A stretch of 64,000 nt of DNA from Arthrobacter oryzae (GTDB lineage: Bacteria; Actinomycetota; Actinomycetes; Actinomycetales; Micrococcaceae). The stretch spans positions 1 to 64,000 of the forward strand of contig NZ_RBIR01000001.1 of assembly GCF_003634095.1 (NCBI RefSeq), read 5' to 3'. Below are positions 18,243 to 26,833 of the stretch, piece after piece. Both the position numbers and the translations under genes were made by a program. Position 1 is the stretch's first letter. Each line of letters starts with the position of its first letter. A model generated the notes under the pieces. It made no database searches, was not told where the DNA came from, and saw only the letters and a list, made by a program, of their open reading frames with translations.

Positions 18243-19733
18243 GTGAGCCAGACGTCAGATTCTTGTCTTGATACGTGGATGGGCCGTGAGGCGCTCGCCG
18301 AGGCCATGATCCCCGTGATCGGCCGGCTATACCGCGAGAACAACGTGGTGACCTCGATCCACGGGCGCAGCTTGATCAACAAGTCCACCATGAACATCCT
18401 CAAGGCCCACCGCTTCGCCCGCCGGATGAGCAAGGAAGAACTGCGCCTTGAGGAGACGGCCCCGCTGCTGGAGGCCCTGACCAAGCTGGAGCTCGGCGCC
18501 GCGGCGATCGATATCGCCCGCCTCACCGAGAAGTACCGCGCCGAGGGCGACGGCGCCAGCCTGGATGAGTTCCTGCGCGCGGAACTCGCCGAGGTTGTCG
18601 GCAAGCGCGGCGGCGACGACCGCACCAGCACCGACGTCGTCCTCTACGGCTTCGGCCGGATCGGCCGGCTCCTTGCCCGCCTCCTGATCGAAAAGGCCGG
18701 CGGCGGCCACGGCCTGCGCCTGCGCGCCATCGTGGTGCGCCGCGGTTCGGACAACGACCTCGCCAAGCGCGCCAGCCTGCTGCGCCGCGACTCGGTCCAC
18801 GGCTCCTTCGAGGGCACCATCAAGGTGGACCTCGAAAACGACACCATTACCGCCAACGGCGTCCAGATCCAGGTCATCTACTCGGACAACCCCGCGACGG
18901 TCGACTACGCGGCGTACGGCATCCACGACGCCCTGGTGGTGGACAACACCGGCCGCTGGCGCGATGCCGAGGGCCTGTCCCAGCACCTGCAGAGCAAGGG
19001 CGTCTCCCGGGTCCTGCTCACGGCTCCGGGCAAGGGCGAGCTGAAGAACATCGTGCATGGCATCAACCACCGCACCATCACCGACTCGGACACGATCGTC
19101 TCGGCGGCCTCCTGCACCACCAACGCCATCACCCCGGTCCTGAAGGCCATCAATGACCGCTACGGTGTGGTCCACGGCCATGTCGAGACGGTCCACTCCT
19201 TCACCAACGACCAGAACCTGATCGACAACTTCCACAAGGGCGACCGCCGCGGCCGCTCAGCGGCGCTGAACATGGTGATCACCGAGACCGGTGCCGCCAA
19301 GGCCGTCGCGAAGGCCCTGCCCGAGCTGCTGGGCAAGCTGACCGGCAGCTCCATCCGCGTCCCCACGCCGGATGTGTCCCTGGCCATCCTGAACCTGAGC
19401 CTGGAAAACGGCACCACCAAGGACGAGGTCAACGACTACCTGCGGGAAATGTCGCTGCACTCTGAGCTGCGCAAACAGGTCGACTACATCGATTCGCCCG
19501 AGGTGGTCTCCACGGACTTCGTCGGCTCCCGCCGTGCAGGCATCGTCGACGGCCTGGCCACGATCTCCAACGACAAGAACCTCGTACTGTACGTCTGGTA
19601 CGACAACGAGTTCGGCTACAGCTGCCAGGTGGTCCGCGTCATGGAGGAAATGGCCGGGGTCAACCCGCCGTCCTTCCCGGCCAAGGACGCCGCGTCCATC
19701 CTCGAGGCGGCCGGGCTGCCCGTCGGGGCCTGA
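18243..19733 (+). CDS. gapB: Glyceraldehyde-3-phosphate dehydrogenase, long GapB type
   Basis: A 496-residue GAPDH. The first 125 residues are a helical extension not found in classical 335-residue GAPDH (LKAHRFARRMSKEELRLEE and similar). The Rossmann part starts YGFGRIGRLLARLL. The catalytic motif SAASCTTNAITP carries the active Cys at about residue 288, and the catalytic His lies in the VHSFTNDQNL segment. YVWYDNEFGYSCQVVRV closes the domain. Length and extension match the corynebacterial GapB group, associated with NADP-dependent gluconeogenic flux. That physiological role is inference. GTG 18243 follows AGGAAGG. Confidence 0.9.
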   Translation: MSQTSDSCLDTWMGREALAEAMIPVIGRLYRENNVVTSIHGRSLINKSTMNILKAHRFARRMSKEELRLEETAPLLEALTKLELGAAAIDIARLTEKYRAEGDGASLDEFLRAELAEVVGKRGGDDRTSTDVVLYGFGRIGRLLARLLIEKAGGGHGLRLRAIVVRRGSDNDLAKRASLLRRDSVHGSFEGTIKVDLENDTITANGVQIQVIYSDNPATVDYAAYGIHDALVVDNTGRWRDAEGLSQHLQSKGVSRVLLTAPGKGELKNIVHGINHRTITDSDTIVSAASCTTNAITPVLKAINDRYGVVHGHVETVHSFTNDQNLIDNFHKGDRRGRSAALNMVITETGAAKAVAKALPELLGKLTGSSIRVPTPDVSLAILNLSLENGTTKDEVNDYLREMSLHSELRKQVDYIDSPEVVSTDFVGSRRAGIVDGLATISNDKNLVLYVWYDNEFGYSCQVVRVMEEMAGVNPPSFPAKDAASILEAAGLPVGA

Positions 19734-19781
19734 CGGCCACGACCAGGCGGGACCTTGCGTCCGCAGCCTGGACTCGCTCCT

Positions 19782-19819
19782 CCTTTCCCGGCCGATGTAC
19801 TGGAATCGGCCGGGAAAGG
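19782..19819 (+). terminator. 15-bp inverted repeat between gapB and the small coiled protein
   Basis: CCTTTCCCGGCCGAT (19782-19796) is an exact inverted repeat of 19805-19819, with an eight-base loop. It lacks a T tract but is the only strong structure after gapB, so an I-shaped terminator is the simplest reading. It ends 16 bases before the next start codon. Confidence 0.5.
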
Positions 19820-19835
19820 CACCCACAATGGAGCC

Positions 19836-20045
19836 ATGGAACAAAACCCGGCTGTTGAACACGAGACCACCCTGGAACACGCGCTGGACGTCGCGCGGAG
19901 CAACGCCAAAGAGGCGAAACGGCTCTTCGACGACGCCCTCGCGAAACGCCAGGCAGGTGAAGTCAACGACGACCGGGTGAACCAGCTCCAGTCACTGCTG
20001 GATCTGGCCAACGAAGACCTGAACCGGGTTAACCGGGAACAGTAG
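19836..20045 (+). CDS. Small coiled-coil hypothetical protein (69 residues)
   Basis: A short hydrophilic protein, highly charged and helical: HALDVARSNAKEAKRLFDDA, then VNQLQSLLDLANEDLNRVN. No Cys, signal peptide or membrane segment is present. No family is recognised. ATG 19836 is preferred; a partial GGAG directly precedes it but with tight spacing. Codon third positions are G/C-rich throughout, unlike a random frame. It follows gapB by about 100 bases behind a strong hairpin, so it is probably a separate unit. Confidence 0.65.
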   Translation: MEQNPAVEHETTLEHALDVARSNAKEAKRLFDDALAKRQAGEVNDDRVNQLQSLLDLANEDLNRVNREQ

Positions 20046-20154
20046 CCACGGCTGCCCGGCCACCGTTCCGCAACACTGTGGACAACCTCCGGGGCGTCGG
20101 ACCGTCGTCGTAGGCTCGGAGCGTGCAGCCAGAACGCAGCCGCCGGCGACCCCC

Positions 20155-20961
20155 ATGAGCGTCACGTGGACGCAATTCCGCCGCGCCCGGCGCCGCTCCC
20201 GTCAGGCCTGGCTGGTCCTGGCCGCAACCGGACTGGCTCTCCTAGGCGGGGCGGCCTGGTTCTTCGTGGCCGGGCAGTTTGGGGCCGCGGAGTCACCGGC
20301 CACTGGTCCCAGCGAGGCCCCCGTCCTTGCGGGCGGGTGGATGAAAGCGGTGGTTGCGGTCCGTGCCGTGCCGGCGGGAAGCGCCGCCGGCGTGTTGGAC
20401 ACGCTCGCGGTCAAGGGCCGGGCTCCAAAGGACACCTATGACCGGAGCGCCTTCGGCCAGGCGTGGCTCGACGTCGACCGCAACGGCTGCGACACACGCA
20501 ACGACATCCTCCGCCGGGACCTGGCGGCCGTTGAATTCGTCCGCGGCTCCCGGTGCCAGGTGGCCGGCGGCAACTTCCAGGAACCGTACACTGGCCGCAT
20601 GATGGCCTTCCGGCGCGGCGCCGAGACCAGCGCCGCGGTGCAGATCGACCACGTTGTGGCGTTGGGTGACGCCTGGCAGAAGGGGGCCCAGCAGCTCACC
20701 GCCGGACAGCGTGAACACCTGGCCAACGACCCCCTGAACCTGATCGCCGTCGACGGTCCCGCCAACCAGGACAAAAGCGCGTCCGACGCCGCCACATGGC
20801 TGCCGCCGAACAAGGCGTTCCGCTGTCACTATGTGGCGCGCCAGATCTCCGTCAAGGCTGCCTACCGCCTGTGGGTCACGGTCGCGGAGAAGGAGGCGAT
20901 GAAGCGGATCCTTGGGTCCTGCCCGCGGCAGCAGACCATCGTTCCGCGGCCTGGTCGCTGA
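20155..20961 (+). CDS. Membrane-anchored or secreted HNH nuclease-like protein (DUF1524/GmrSD C-terminal type)
   Basis: A 268-residue protein. A basic start (RRARRRSRQA) and a hydrophobic segment at about residues 19-38 form a signal anchor. The rest is extracytoplasmic, with the DUF1524/HNH core: CDTRNDILRRDL (about 117-128), QIDHVVALGDAWQKGA with the His-Asp pair (about 162-177), NDPLNLIAVDGPANQDKSASDAATWLPP (about 192-220) and CHYVARQISVK. The Asn in the NLIAVDGPANQ segment and the two His positions fit a beta-beta-alpha-metal nuclease. Such exported proteins are common in Actinobacteria and may scavenge DNA. No restriction partner is nearby. Confidence 0.85.
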   Translation: MSVTWTQFRRARRRSRQAWLVLAATGLALLGGAAWFFVAGQFGAAESPATGPSEAPVLAGGWMKAVVAVRAVPAGSAAGVLDTLAVKGRAPKDTYDRSAFGQAWLDVDRNGCDTRNDILRRDLAAVEFVRGSRCQVAGGNFQEPYTGRMMAFRRGAETSAAVQIDHVVALGDAWQKGAQQLTAGQREHLANDPLNLIAVDGPANQDKSASDAATWLPPNKAFRCHYVARQISVKAAYRLWVTVAEKEAMKRILGSCPRQQTIVPRPGR

Positions 20962-20986
20962 AGGAACCCCGCATTGCGGGAACCGG

Positions 20987-21958
20987 CTAGGGCCGGGCCG
21001 CGGCCGCGGCCGCGAGTTCCGCCTCCAGCCGCTCGACGTCGTCCCGCCGGCAGAGTTCGGTGGCAGGGGTCATCACGGCCGCGCTTCCGGCAGCAACGGC
21101 CGCACGGAACGCCGCCTCACGATTCCGGCCCTGTGCCAGCCGCAGGATGAACGCGGCCAGGAAGCTGTCCCCGGCACCCACCGTGCTCCGCACCTGAACC
21201 CGGGGCACGGCCAGCCTGAGGATCCCGGACCCCGAAGCAAGAACGGCGCCCTCGCCGCCAAGGGTCAAGGCGACGTGCTCGGCGGAGCCGTCCGCCACCA
21301 ACGCCGTCGCCGCCTGAACCTGGCTCTCGGCGCTCTCCAGCTCCGCTCCGACATGCAGGCCCAGTTCCCGGCGGCTTGGTTTGACGAGGAAAACCCCCTC
21401 GGCGAGAGCCGCGGAGAGCGCCGGGCCGGAGGCGTCGACAATGCAGCGTGCCCCCTGCCGGCGTGCCAGCCGGGCGACCCGGGCATAGAAGTCCTCCGGG
21501 ACCCCGGGAGGCAGGCTCCCGCTGGCCACCACATAGCCGCCCGCCGGGATCAAATCCGCCAGCAGCGCCAGGCACAGCCGCCACTCGGGCTCACTCAGCG
21601 TGGGGCCCTGGAGCACGAACCGGAACTGCCGCCCCGTCGTCGTCTCATCGACGGTGAAGTCTTCGCGGGTGCTTCCCTGGATCGGCACCACGAGGGCTGG
21701 GAGCCGTTCAGCTTCGATCAGCCGGCGGTACGCCTCACCGGTGGGTCCGCCCGCAGTGTAGACCGCGAGCGTCCGCCCGCCAAGCCGCTGCACAACCCGG
21801 GCGACGTTGACCCCGCCGCCGCCGGGGTCAAGCCGGCTGGCGCCGCAGCGCAGTTTGTGGCCGCTGATAACGCGCTCCGTTGAGGAACTGACATCCAGGG
21901 CCGGGTTCACGGTCAGGGTGAGAATGGGCTGCATCGGCGTGGGCACTGAGGCTTCCAT
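20987..21958 (-). CDS. PfkB-family sugar kinase (1-phosphofructokinase/6-phosphofructokinase-like)
   Basis: A 323-residue ribokinase-superfamily kinase. It opens with ILTLTVNPALDVSSSTERV, typical of the LacC/FruK/PfkB subgroup, then GGGGVNVARVVQRLGG (substrate binding). The C-terminal VGAGDSFLAAFILRLAQG contains the catalytic Asp and anion hole. The exact sugar phosphate cannot be told; E. coli Pfk-2-like activity on fructose 6-phosphate or a tagatose/fructose phosphate is plausible. The start is uncertain: ATG 21958 is used, ATG 21934 would also fit, and neither has a strong ribosome binding site. The open frame runs far upstream across the divergent PPK2 gene, which is a shadow. Confidence 0.88.
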   Translation of the reverse strand: MEASVPTPMQPILTLTVNPALDVSSSTERVISGHKLRCGASRLDPGGGGVNVARVVQRLGGRTLAVYTAGGPTGEAYRRLIEAERLPALVVPIQGSTREDFTVDETTTGRQFRFVLQGPTLSEPEWRLCLALLADLIPAGGYVVASGSLPPGVPEDFYARVARLARRQGARCIVDASGPALSAALAEGVFLVKPSRRELGLHVGAELESAESQVQAATALVADGSAEHVALTLGGEGAVLASGSGILRLAVPRVQVRSTVGAGDSFLAAFILRLAQGRNREAAFRAAVAAGSAAVMTPATELCRRDDVERLEAELAAAAAARP

Positions 21959-22105
21959 GGCCCAAGCATAGGAGAGGACGCCGTAACGCAGCAGGGTCCG
22001 TAGGCATGACGTCCCCTTGTCGGCCGCCACGTGCTCGGCGAGAATGGGCGCCGGAGGGACTTTCGCGGCGCCGGAACTGGCGCCGGACCTATCGGAGCGG
22101 AAACC

Positions 22106-22999
22106 ATGGCACATCGCACGCGTGATCCGGGCAACGGGCACCCCGGGCACAAGGACACCCACTCGAAGCGCGACGGCGGGTCCGGACGCCGGCCGGCCCG
22201 GCTCGCCCTGGGCATCTACGAGGCTGAACTCCTGCGGCTCCAGGCCGAACTGGTGGCGCTCCAGGAATGGGTCCGGAGCACCGGGGCGAGGGTGCTTATC
22301 ATCTTCGAGGGCCGGGACGCCGCCGGCAAGGGGAGCGCGATCAAGCGCGTCACCGAGTACCTGAACCCGCGGTTCGCCCGGATCGTGGCGTTGCCGGCGC
22401 CCACCGAGCGCGAACGCGGCGAATGGTACTTTCAGCGCTATGTGGCGCATTTGCCCGCCGCCGGGGAGATCGTGCTGATGGACCGCTCCTGGTACAACCG
22501 CGCCGGCGTCGAACATGTCATGGGCTTCTGCACGCCCGCCGAGCACAAACGCTTCATGGCACAGTGCCCGGTCTTTGAACGCCTGCTCATCCAGGACGGC
22601 ATCCTGATGTTCAAGTACTGGTTCTCAATCAGCCACGCGGAGCAGGAGCGGCGGTTCAAGTCCCGCCTGGACGATCCCATGCGGCAATGGAAGCTCTCAC
22701 CGATGGACCGCGAAGCAATCCTGCGCTGGGAAGACTATTCGCGGGCCAAGGACGACATGTTCGTGCAGACGGACACCGCTGAATCGCCGTGGTTCGTCGT
22801 GGAAGCCGAGGACAAGCGCCGGGCCCGGGTGAACCTCATTGCCCATCTGCTCTCCAGCATCGACTACACCGAGGTACGGACAGAACCCGTCACGCTGCCG
22901 GAGCGGCCCAAAGCCGTCAACTACACGCGGCCGCCGCGGGAACTGTTCCGCTATGTCCCGGACTACGCGGCAAGCCTGGAAAGACCGGCCCGGGAATAG
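22106..22999 (+). CDS. ppk2: Polyphosphate kinase 2 family protein
   Basis: A 297-residue PPK2-type nucleotide kinase that uses inorganic polyphosphate to phosphorylate nucleoside diphosphates. A 30-residue basic, His/Gly-rich tail precedes the domain. Walker A is FEGRDAAGKGSAIKRV (about 69-84), the lid/product region is LPAPTERERGEWYFQRY and Walker B is VLMDRSWYNRAGVE. MFKYWFSISHAEQERRF and the C-terminal VNYTRPPRELF follow. The single domain suggests class I. ATG 22106 has GGAG nearby. It is divergent from the PfkB kinase and followed 16 bases later by an alpha/beta hydrolase. Confidence 0.93.
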   Translation: MAHRTRDPGNGHPGHKDTHSKRDGGSGRRPARLALGIYEAELLRLQAELVALQEWVRSTGARVLIIFEGRDAAGKGSAIKRVTEYLNPRFARIVALPAPTERERGEWYFQRYVAHLPAAGEIVLMDRSWYNRAGVEHVMGFCTPAEHKRFMAQCPVFERLLIQDGILMFKYWFSISHAEQERRFKSRLDDPMRQWKLSPMDREAILRWEDYSRAKDDMFVQTDTAESPWFVVEAEDKRRARVNLIAHLLSSIDYTEVRTEPVTLPERPKAVNYTRPPRELFRYVPDYAASLERPARE

Positions 23000-23015
23000 C
23001 AGGTAGGGTACCGGC

Positions 23016-23726
23016 ATGAACATCATCCTCGTACCCGGATTCTGGTTGGACGCCTCGTCGTGGGAGGAGGTCACGCCGCCGCTCACCGCGGCCGGGCATA
23101 AGGTCTACCCGCTGACGCTGCCGGGTCTGGAGTCGGCCGATGCGCCGCGCGCCGGAATCGGCCTGCGCACCCACATCGACGCCGTCGTGGCGAAAATCGA
23201 TTCCTTCGATGCGCCCGTCGTCCTTGTGGGCCACTCCGGCGGCGGGGCCATCATCCACGGCGCCGTCGATGCCCGCCCGGACCGGGTGGCCCGGGCCATC
23301 TACGTGGACAGCGGCCCGCTCGGGGAGGGCGGGGTCATCAACGACGAACTCCCGGCCGACGGCGACGAGCTGCCGCTGCCGCCGTGGGAGCTGTTCGAGG
23401 ACGCGGACCTCACCGACCTGACCGATGATCTGCGCGCCATGTTCCGTGCCCGCGCCATCCCGCAGCCTCGCGGCGTGGCCCAGGACCGGCAGCAGCTCAA
23501 GGACGAACGCCGCTACGAGGTTCCGGCCACCATCATCGCCTGCGAGTTCCCGACCTCGATGCTGACGGAAATGATCGCCGGCGGCCACCCGTTCGTCGCC
23601 GAACTCGGCCGCATCCGGGACGTCGACTATGTGGATCTGCCCACGGGTCACTGGCCGCAGTTCACCAAGCCGGCCGAGCTCGGCGCCGCCATCCTGGCCG
23701 CCGTCGACGGCACGCCGGGGAGCTAG
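23016..23726 (+). CDS. Alpha/beta hydrolase
   Basis: A 236-residue hydrolase of the small single-domain esterase/amidase group. The oxyanion segment is LVPGFWLDASSWEEV (about 5-19), the nucleophile elbow is GHSGGG with Ser near residue 73, and a late Asp/His follows in LPTGHWPQFTKPAEL (His about 213). There is no signal peptide. Substrate unknown; the compact cap and PGFW opening resemble salicylate-esterase-like alpha/beta hydrolases. ATG 23016 has a GTAGGG-type site upstream. It lies 16 bases behind ppk2 and is likely co-transcribed with it. Confidence 0.88.
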   Translation: MNIILVPGFWLDASSWEEVTPPLTAAGHKVYPLTLPGLESADAPRAGIGLRTHIDAVVAKIDSFDAPVVLVGHSGGGAIIHGAVDARPDRVARAIYVDSGPLGEGGVINDELPADGDELPLPPWELFEDADLTDLTDDLRAMFRARAIPQPRGVAQDRQQLKDERRYEVPATIIACEFPTSMLTEMIAGGHPFVAELGRIRDVDYVDLPTGHWPQFTKPAELGAAILAAVDGTPGS

Positions 23727-23787
23727 CCGGCCGGGTTCACGTCTGCGGGCCGAAATGCGGTCGGCATTGGCGATCTCCGCTGAGATT

Positions 23788-23865
23788 CCCCACCTTTGAA
23801 ACCCGCCGGCGGCGCGTCCCGCTAAACCGCCGTCGAATTCCTGCGCGCCGATGTCAAAGGTGGGG
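23788..23865. repeat. Inverted repeat with 54-base spacer (REP-like)
   Basis: CCCCACCTTTGA at 23788-23799 is repeated exactly in inverse at 23854-23865. GATT/AATC-type sequences flank both arms with a small offset. It sits in the convergent gap between the hydrolase and def. It may be a dispersed palindromic element, or a bidirectional terminator. Confidence 0.55.
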
Positions 23866-23925
23866 AGAATCCGCGCACAGCCCGGTCACTGACGGCCGTT
23901 CACTGACGGCCGTCTGTGGCCGGCG

Positions 23926-24498
23926 TCAGTGGCCGAACGGATCCGGGTCCACGCCCGGCATCCAGGTCAGGCCCGGCACGCCCCAGCCGCTCCGCTTGGC
24001 CTGCTTCATCGCTTTGCGCGAATAGCGGTCGAGCAGCCGGTCGACATAGAGCTTGCCGTCGAGGTGGTCGTACTCGTGCTGGATCACCCGGGCAAACCAG
24101 CCGGTTGCCTCGAATTCCACCGGCTTTCCGTCCCCGTCAAAGCCCTGGACCCTCGCCCATTCCGCCCGCTTGAGCGGGTACTGCCCGCCGGGGAAGGACA
24201 GGCAGCCCTCTTCTTCCTCATCGGGGTCCGGCAGGGCCCCGGAGACCTTGGAGAGGGTCAACACCGGGTTGACGACGACGCCGGCGGGCGGGGCGCCGTC
24301 GTCGTTGTCGTACTTGTACACGAAGAGCCGCTTGCCGACCCCCACCTGCGGGGCTGCCAGCCCGACGCCGTTGGCGGCGTCGTTGGTCTCGAACATGTCG
24401 GCGATCAGGGTGCGGAGCTCGTCGTCGAAGACTTCGACTTCGGCGGCCCGGCGGTGCAGCACGGGCTCGCCCCAGATCGTGATGGGCAGGACGGTCAT
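23926..24498 (-). CDS. def: Peptide deformylase
   Basis: A 190-residue metalloenzyme that removes the N-formyl group from new proteins. All three motifs are intact: GVGLAAPQVGVG (motif 1, about 44-55), EGCLSFPG with the metal Cys (motif 2, about 97-104) and QHEYDHLDG (motif 3, about 139-147), with two metal His and the catalytic Glu. A short acidic insert (DPDEEEE) precedes motif 2. There is a C-terminal extension of about 30 basic residues. It lies 42 bases downstream of the acyl-CoA dehydrogenase gene on the same strand, probably co-transcribed. Confidence 0.96.
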   Translation of the reverse strand: MTVLPITIWGEPVLHRRAAEVEVFDDELRTLIADMFETNDAANGVGLAAPQVGVGKRLFVYKYDNDDGAPPAGVVVNPVLTLSKVSGALPDPDEEEEGCLSFPGGQYPLKRAEWARVQGFDGDGKPVEFEATGWFARVIQHEYDHLDGKLYVDRLLDRYSRKAMKQAKRSGWGVPGLTWMPGVDPDPFGH

Positions 24499-24539
24499 GT
24501 CAGGAAGATTCCTCGGGGATGCTGGTGGAAAAGGACGGG

Positions 24540-25694
24540 TCAGCCGGCAATGGAGCGGCCGATCACGTCGCGCATGATTTCGTTGGTGCCGCCGAAGATC
24601 GTCAGCAGCCGCGCGGCGAGGTAGGCCTGGGCCACCGGGTACTCCATGATGTAGCCGTAGCCGCCGTGCAGTTGCAGGCAGCGGTCCGTGACGGACTTGG
24701 CCCGCTCGGAGGCCCAGAGTTTGGCCCGGGCAGCGCCGGCGGCATCGAGCTCACCGGCGTTGAAGGCATGGATGGCCTGGTCCACGTACGTCTCAGTGAC
24801 CTCGACCTCCGTGAGGATATCGGCGAGTTCGAAGCGGCTGTTCTGGAAGTCGATGATGCGTTCGCCGAACGCGTTGCGGTCCTTCGTGTAGCTGACGGTC
24901 GCCTCATAAACGGCGCGCACGACGGCGGAGCTGGCCACGGCGATCGCCAGGCGGCCCTGCGGGAGCTGTTCGGCCGCATACTGCAGGCCCTTGCCTTCCT
25001 CGCCCACCAGGTCGGCGTGCGGGACGCGGACGTTGTCGAAGAACAGTTCCGCGGTATCGGAGGCCTTGAGTCCCATCTTGTCCAGCTGCTTGCCGGTGTT
25101 GTAGCCCTCGCCCTTCCGGACCATGAAGAGCGAGAACGAGTCGTGGTTTCCGCGCCCGGAGCCGCCGTCGGTACGGGCCAGGACCAGGGAGGCGTCGCCG
25201 GAGATGCCGTTGCCGATGAACGTCTTCTGGCCGCTGATCAGCCAGTCGTCGCCGTCGCGCACGGCTTTGGTGCGGATGCCGCGGAGGTCTGAGCCGGCCC
25301 CCGGTTCGGTCCAGGCGATCGAGGTGACCGTTTCGCCGGAGACCATGGCCGGCAGCCAGCGCGCCTTCAGGTCATCGGAGCCGTAGGCCAGCAGGTGGGG
25401 GAGGACCATGTCGTCGTGCAGGTGGAACGCGAGGCCGACGGCGAGGTGGTTGCTCTTGGCGAATTCCTCGTCGAGGACGGCCCGGAAGCGGTAGTCGTCC
25501 ATTCCCATGCCGCCGAACTCTTCCGGCACGGCGAGGCCCAGCAGGCCCTGTTCGCCGGCCGCGGACCACAGTTCCCGGGACATCATGTGCTCTTCGTCCC
25601 ACTGGGCGTAGTGAGGGGCCACCGCGCGCACGTTGAACTCGGCGGCCATCTCACGGAACATCTCGTGGTCTTCTTCAAAGAGCTTGCGCTTCAC
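24540..25694 (-). CDS. Acyl-CoA dehydrogenase
   Basis: A 384-residue FAD enzyme that makes the alpha-beta double bond in acyl-CoA. The N-terminal helical domain is followed by the FAD-binding middle part TSIAWTEPGAGSDLRGIRTKA and LISGQKTFIGNG, then the C-terminal bundle with QLHGGYGYIMEYPVAQAYLAARLLTIFGGTNEIMRDVIGR, where Glu or Gly-Thr-Asn-Glu positions serve catalysis. Overall it resembles the medium/long-chain FadE group; chain length is not predictable. GTG 25694 is favoured because AAGGA lies eight bases upstream; an ATG at 25721 lacks a site. It is followed by def on the same strand. Confidence 0.92.
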   Translation of the reverse strand: MKRKLFEEDHEMFREMAAEFNVRAVAPHYAQWDEEHMMSRELWSAAGEQGLLGLAVPEEFGGMGMDDYRFRAVLDEEFAKSNHLAVGLAFHLHDDMVLPHLLAYGSDDLKARWLPAMVSGETVTSIAWTEPGAGSDLRGIRTKAVRDGDDWLISGQKTFIGNGISGDASLVLARTDGGSGRGNHDSFSLFMVRKGEGYNTGKQLDKMGLKASDTAELFFDNVRVPHADLVGEEGKGLQYAAEQLPQGRLAIAVASSAVVRAVYEATVSYTKDRNAFGERIIDFQNSRFELADILTEVEVTETYVDQAIHAFNAGELDAAGAARAKLWASERAKSVTDRCLQLHGGYGYIMEYPVAQAYLAARLLTIFGGTNEIMRDVIGRSIAG

Positions 25695-25746
25695 TGCATT
25701 TCCTTCCAATGACAACGACATTTCACCGACAATGTGCACAGACAAC

Positions 25747-25778
25747 AAAGGCCGCACCGGATAACCGGTGCGGCCTTT
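25747..25778 (-). terminator. Terminator after tRNA-His
   Basis: AAAGGCCGCACCGG (25747-25760) and CCGGTGCGGCCTTT (25765-25778) form a perfect 14-bp stem with a four-base loop. It lies 37 bases downstream of the tRNA on the minus strand. Confidence 0.85.
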
Positions 25779-25814
25779 GGAAAAGGTCGGACAATCACTG
25801 CCGTCCTTCATGAG

Positions 25815-25888
25815 GGTGAGCGACGGGGGTTGAACCCGCGACCTCCTGGACCACAACCAGGCGCTCTGCCAACTGAGCTACGCCCACC
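25815..25888 (-). tRNA. tRNA-His (GTG anticodon)
   Basis: On the minus strand the acceptor GTGGGCG pairs with CGCTCAC, with the extra 5-prime G opposite a C discriminator that is diagnostic of tRNA-His. The anticodon stem CCTGG/CCAGG encloses TTGTGGT (anticodon GTG). CCA is not encoded. A terminator follows downstream. Confidence 0.96.
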
Positions 25889-26019
25889 ATGTGCTTATCG
25901 TCGCCATCCGGCGAACCGGCTGGCTGGAAAGGCAACGACAAATAGCTTACCTGTTGTTCGGGGGTGGTTTCGCCACTTTTGCGTATTTCGCCGAAATTTT
26001 CCGCGAAACGTGGTGCAGA

Positions 26020-26664
26020 TTACTTTTTGGCCGGCTCGGTTCCTGCCGTTTCCGCGGCGTCGCCGCCCATGACGCGCTTGGCGATCTTCTGCGCCGTGGC
26101 GCTGTCCGGACCCGGCGCAGGGACAAACACCGCCTCGCGGTAGTAACGGAGTTCGTCAATGGAGTCCTTGATGTCGCCAAGTGCGCGGTGCCCGCCGAGC
26201 TTGGCGGGGGACTGGAAGTAGGCCCGGGCAAACCAGCGGCGGGAGAGTTCCTTGATGGTGCTCACGTCGATGACGCGGTAATGCAAGTGCTCCACGACGT
26301 CGGGCATGTCACGCACCAGGAACACTCGGTCGGTGCCGACGGAGTTGCCGCCGAGCGGGGCCTTCTTGGGCTCCGGCACCCACTTCTTGATGTACTCCAG
26401 CACTGCGGCCTGCGCCTCGGCCATCGTCTTGCCGTTCGGGAGCTCAGCCAGGAGCCCGGACCGGGTATGCATGTCCCGGACGAAGTCGTTCATCTGGGCC
26501 AGGGCAGCGTCGTCGGGCTTGATCACGACGTCGACGCCGTCACCCAGGATGTTCAGCTCCGAATCGGTCACCAGGGCGGCGACCTCGATGAGGGCGTCGT
26601 TCTTGGTGTCAAGGCCGGTCATTTCGCAATCGATCCAGACGATGCGTTCGTTAGTTATAGGCAC
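26020..26664 (-). CDS. orn: Oligoribonuclease
   Basis: A 214-residue DEDDh 3-prime-to-5-prime exonuclease that degrades RNA of two to five nucleotides, including pGpG. ExoI is VWIDCEMTGLD (about 9-19), ExoII VIKPDDAAL and the central Asp in DRVFLVRDMPDV, and ExoIII HRALGDIKDSIDELRYY with the catalytic His and Asp. The final 25 residues are an Ala/Lys-rich tail. It is transcribed away from the mannosyltransferase and towards tRNA-His. Confidence 0.95.
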   Translation of the reverse strand: MPITNERIVWIDCEMTGLDTKNDALIEVAALVTDSELNILGDGVDVVIKPDDAALAQMNDFVRDMHTRSGLLAELPNGKTMAEAQAAVLEYIKKWVPEPKKAPLGGNSVGTDRVFLVRDMPDVVEHLHYRVIDVSTIKELSRRWFARAYFQSPAKLGGHRALGDIKDSIDELRYYREAVFVPAPGPDSATAQKIAKRVMGGDAAETAGTEPAKK

Positions 26665-26833
26665 CCGCCCAGCCTACCGTTCCGACGCCACAGAGCCGTC
26701 CGGTGCTAGGATTTCGGATACGCGGCCGTCGATTTAGTTCGTCAACTTATTTCGTCAACGCGGCGCCCCGGGCCGGATATTTCGGCCGGCTGTGGGCGGA
26801 ACTTTGACCCACAACAGATTGGACGATTCTGAC

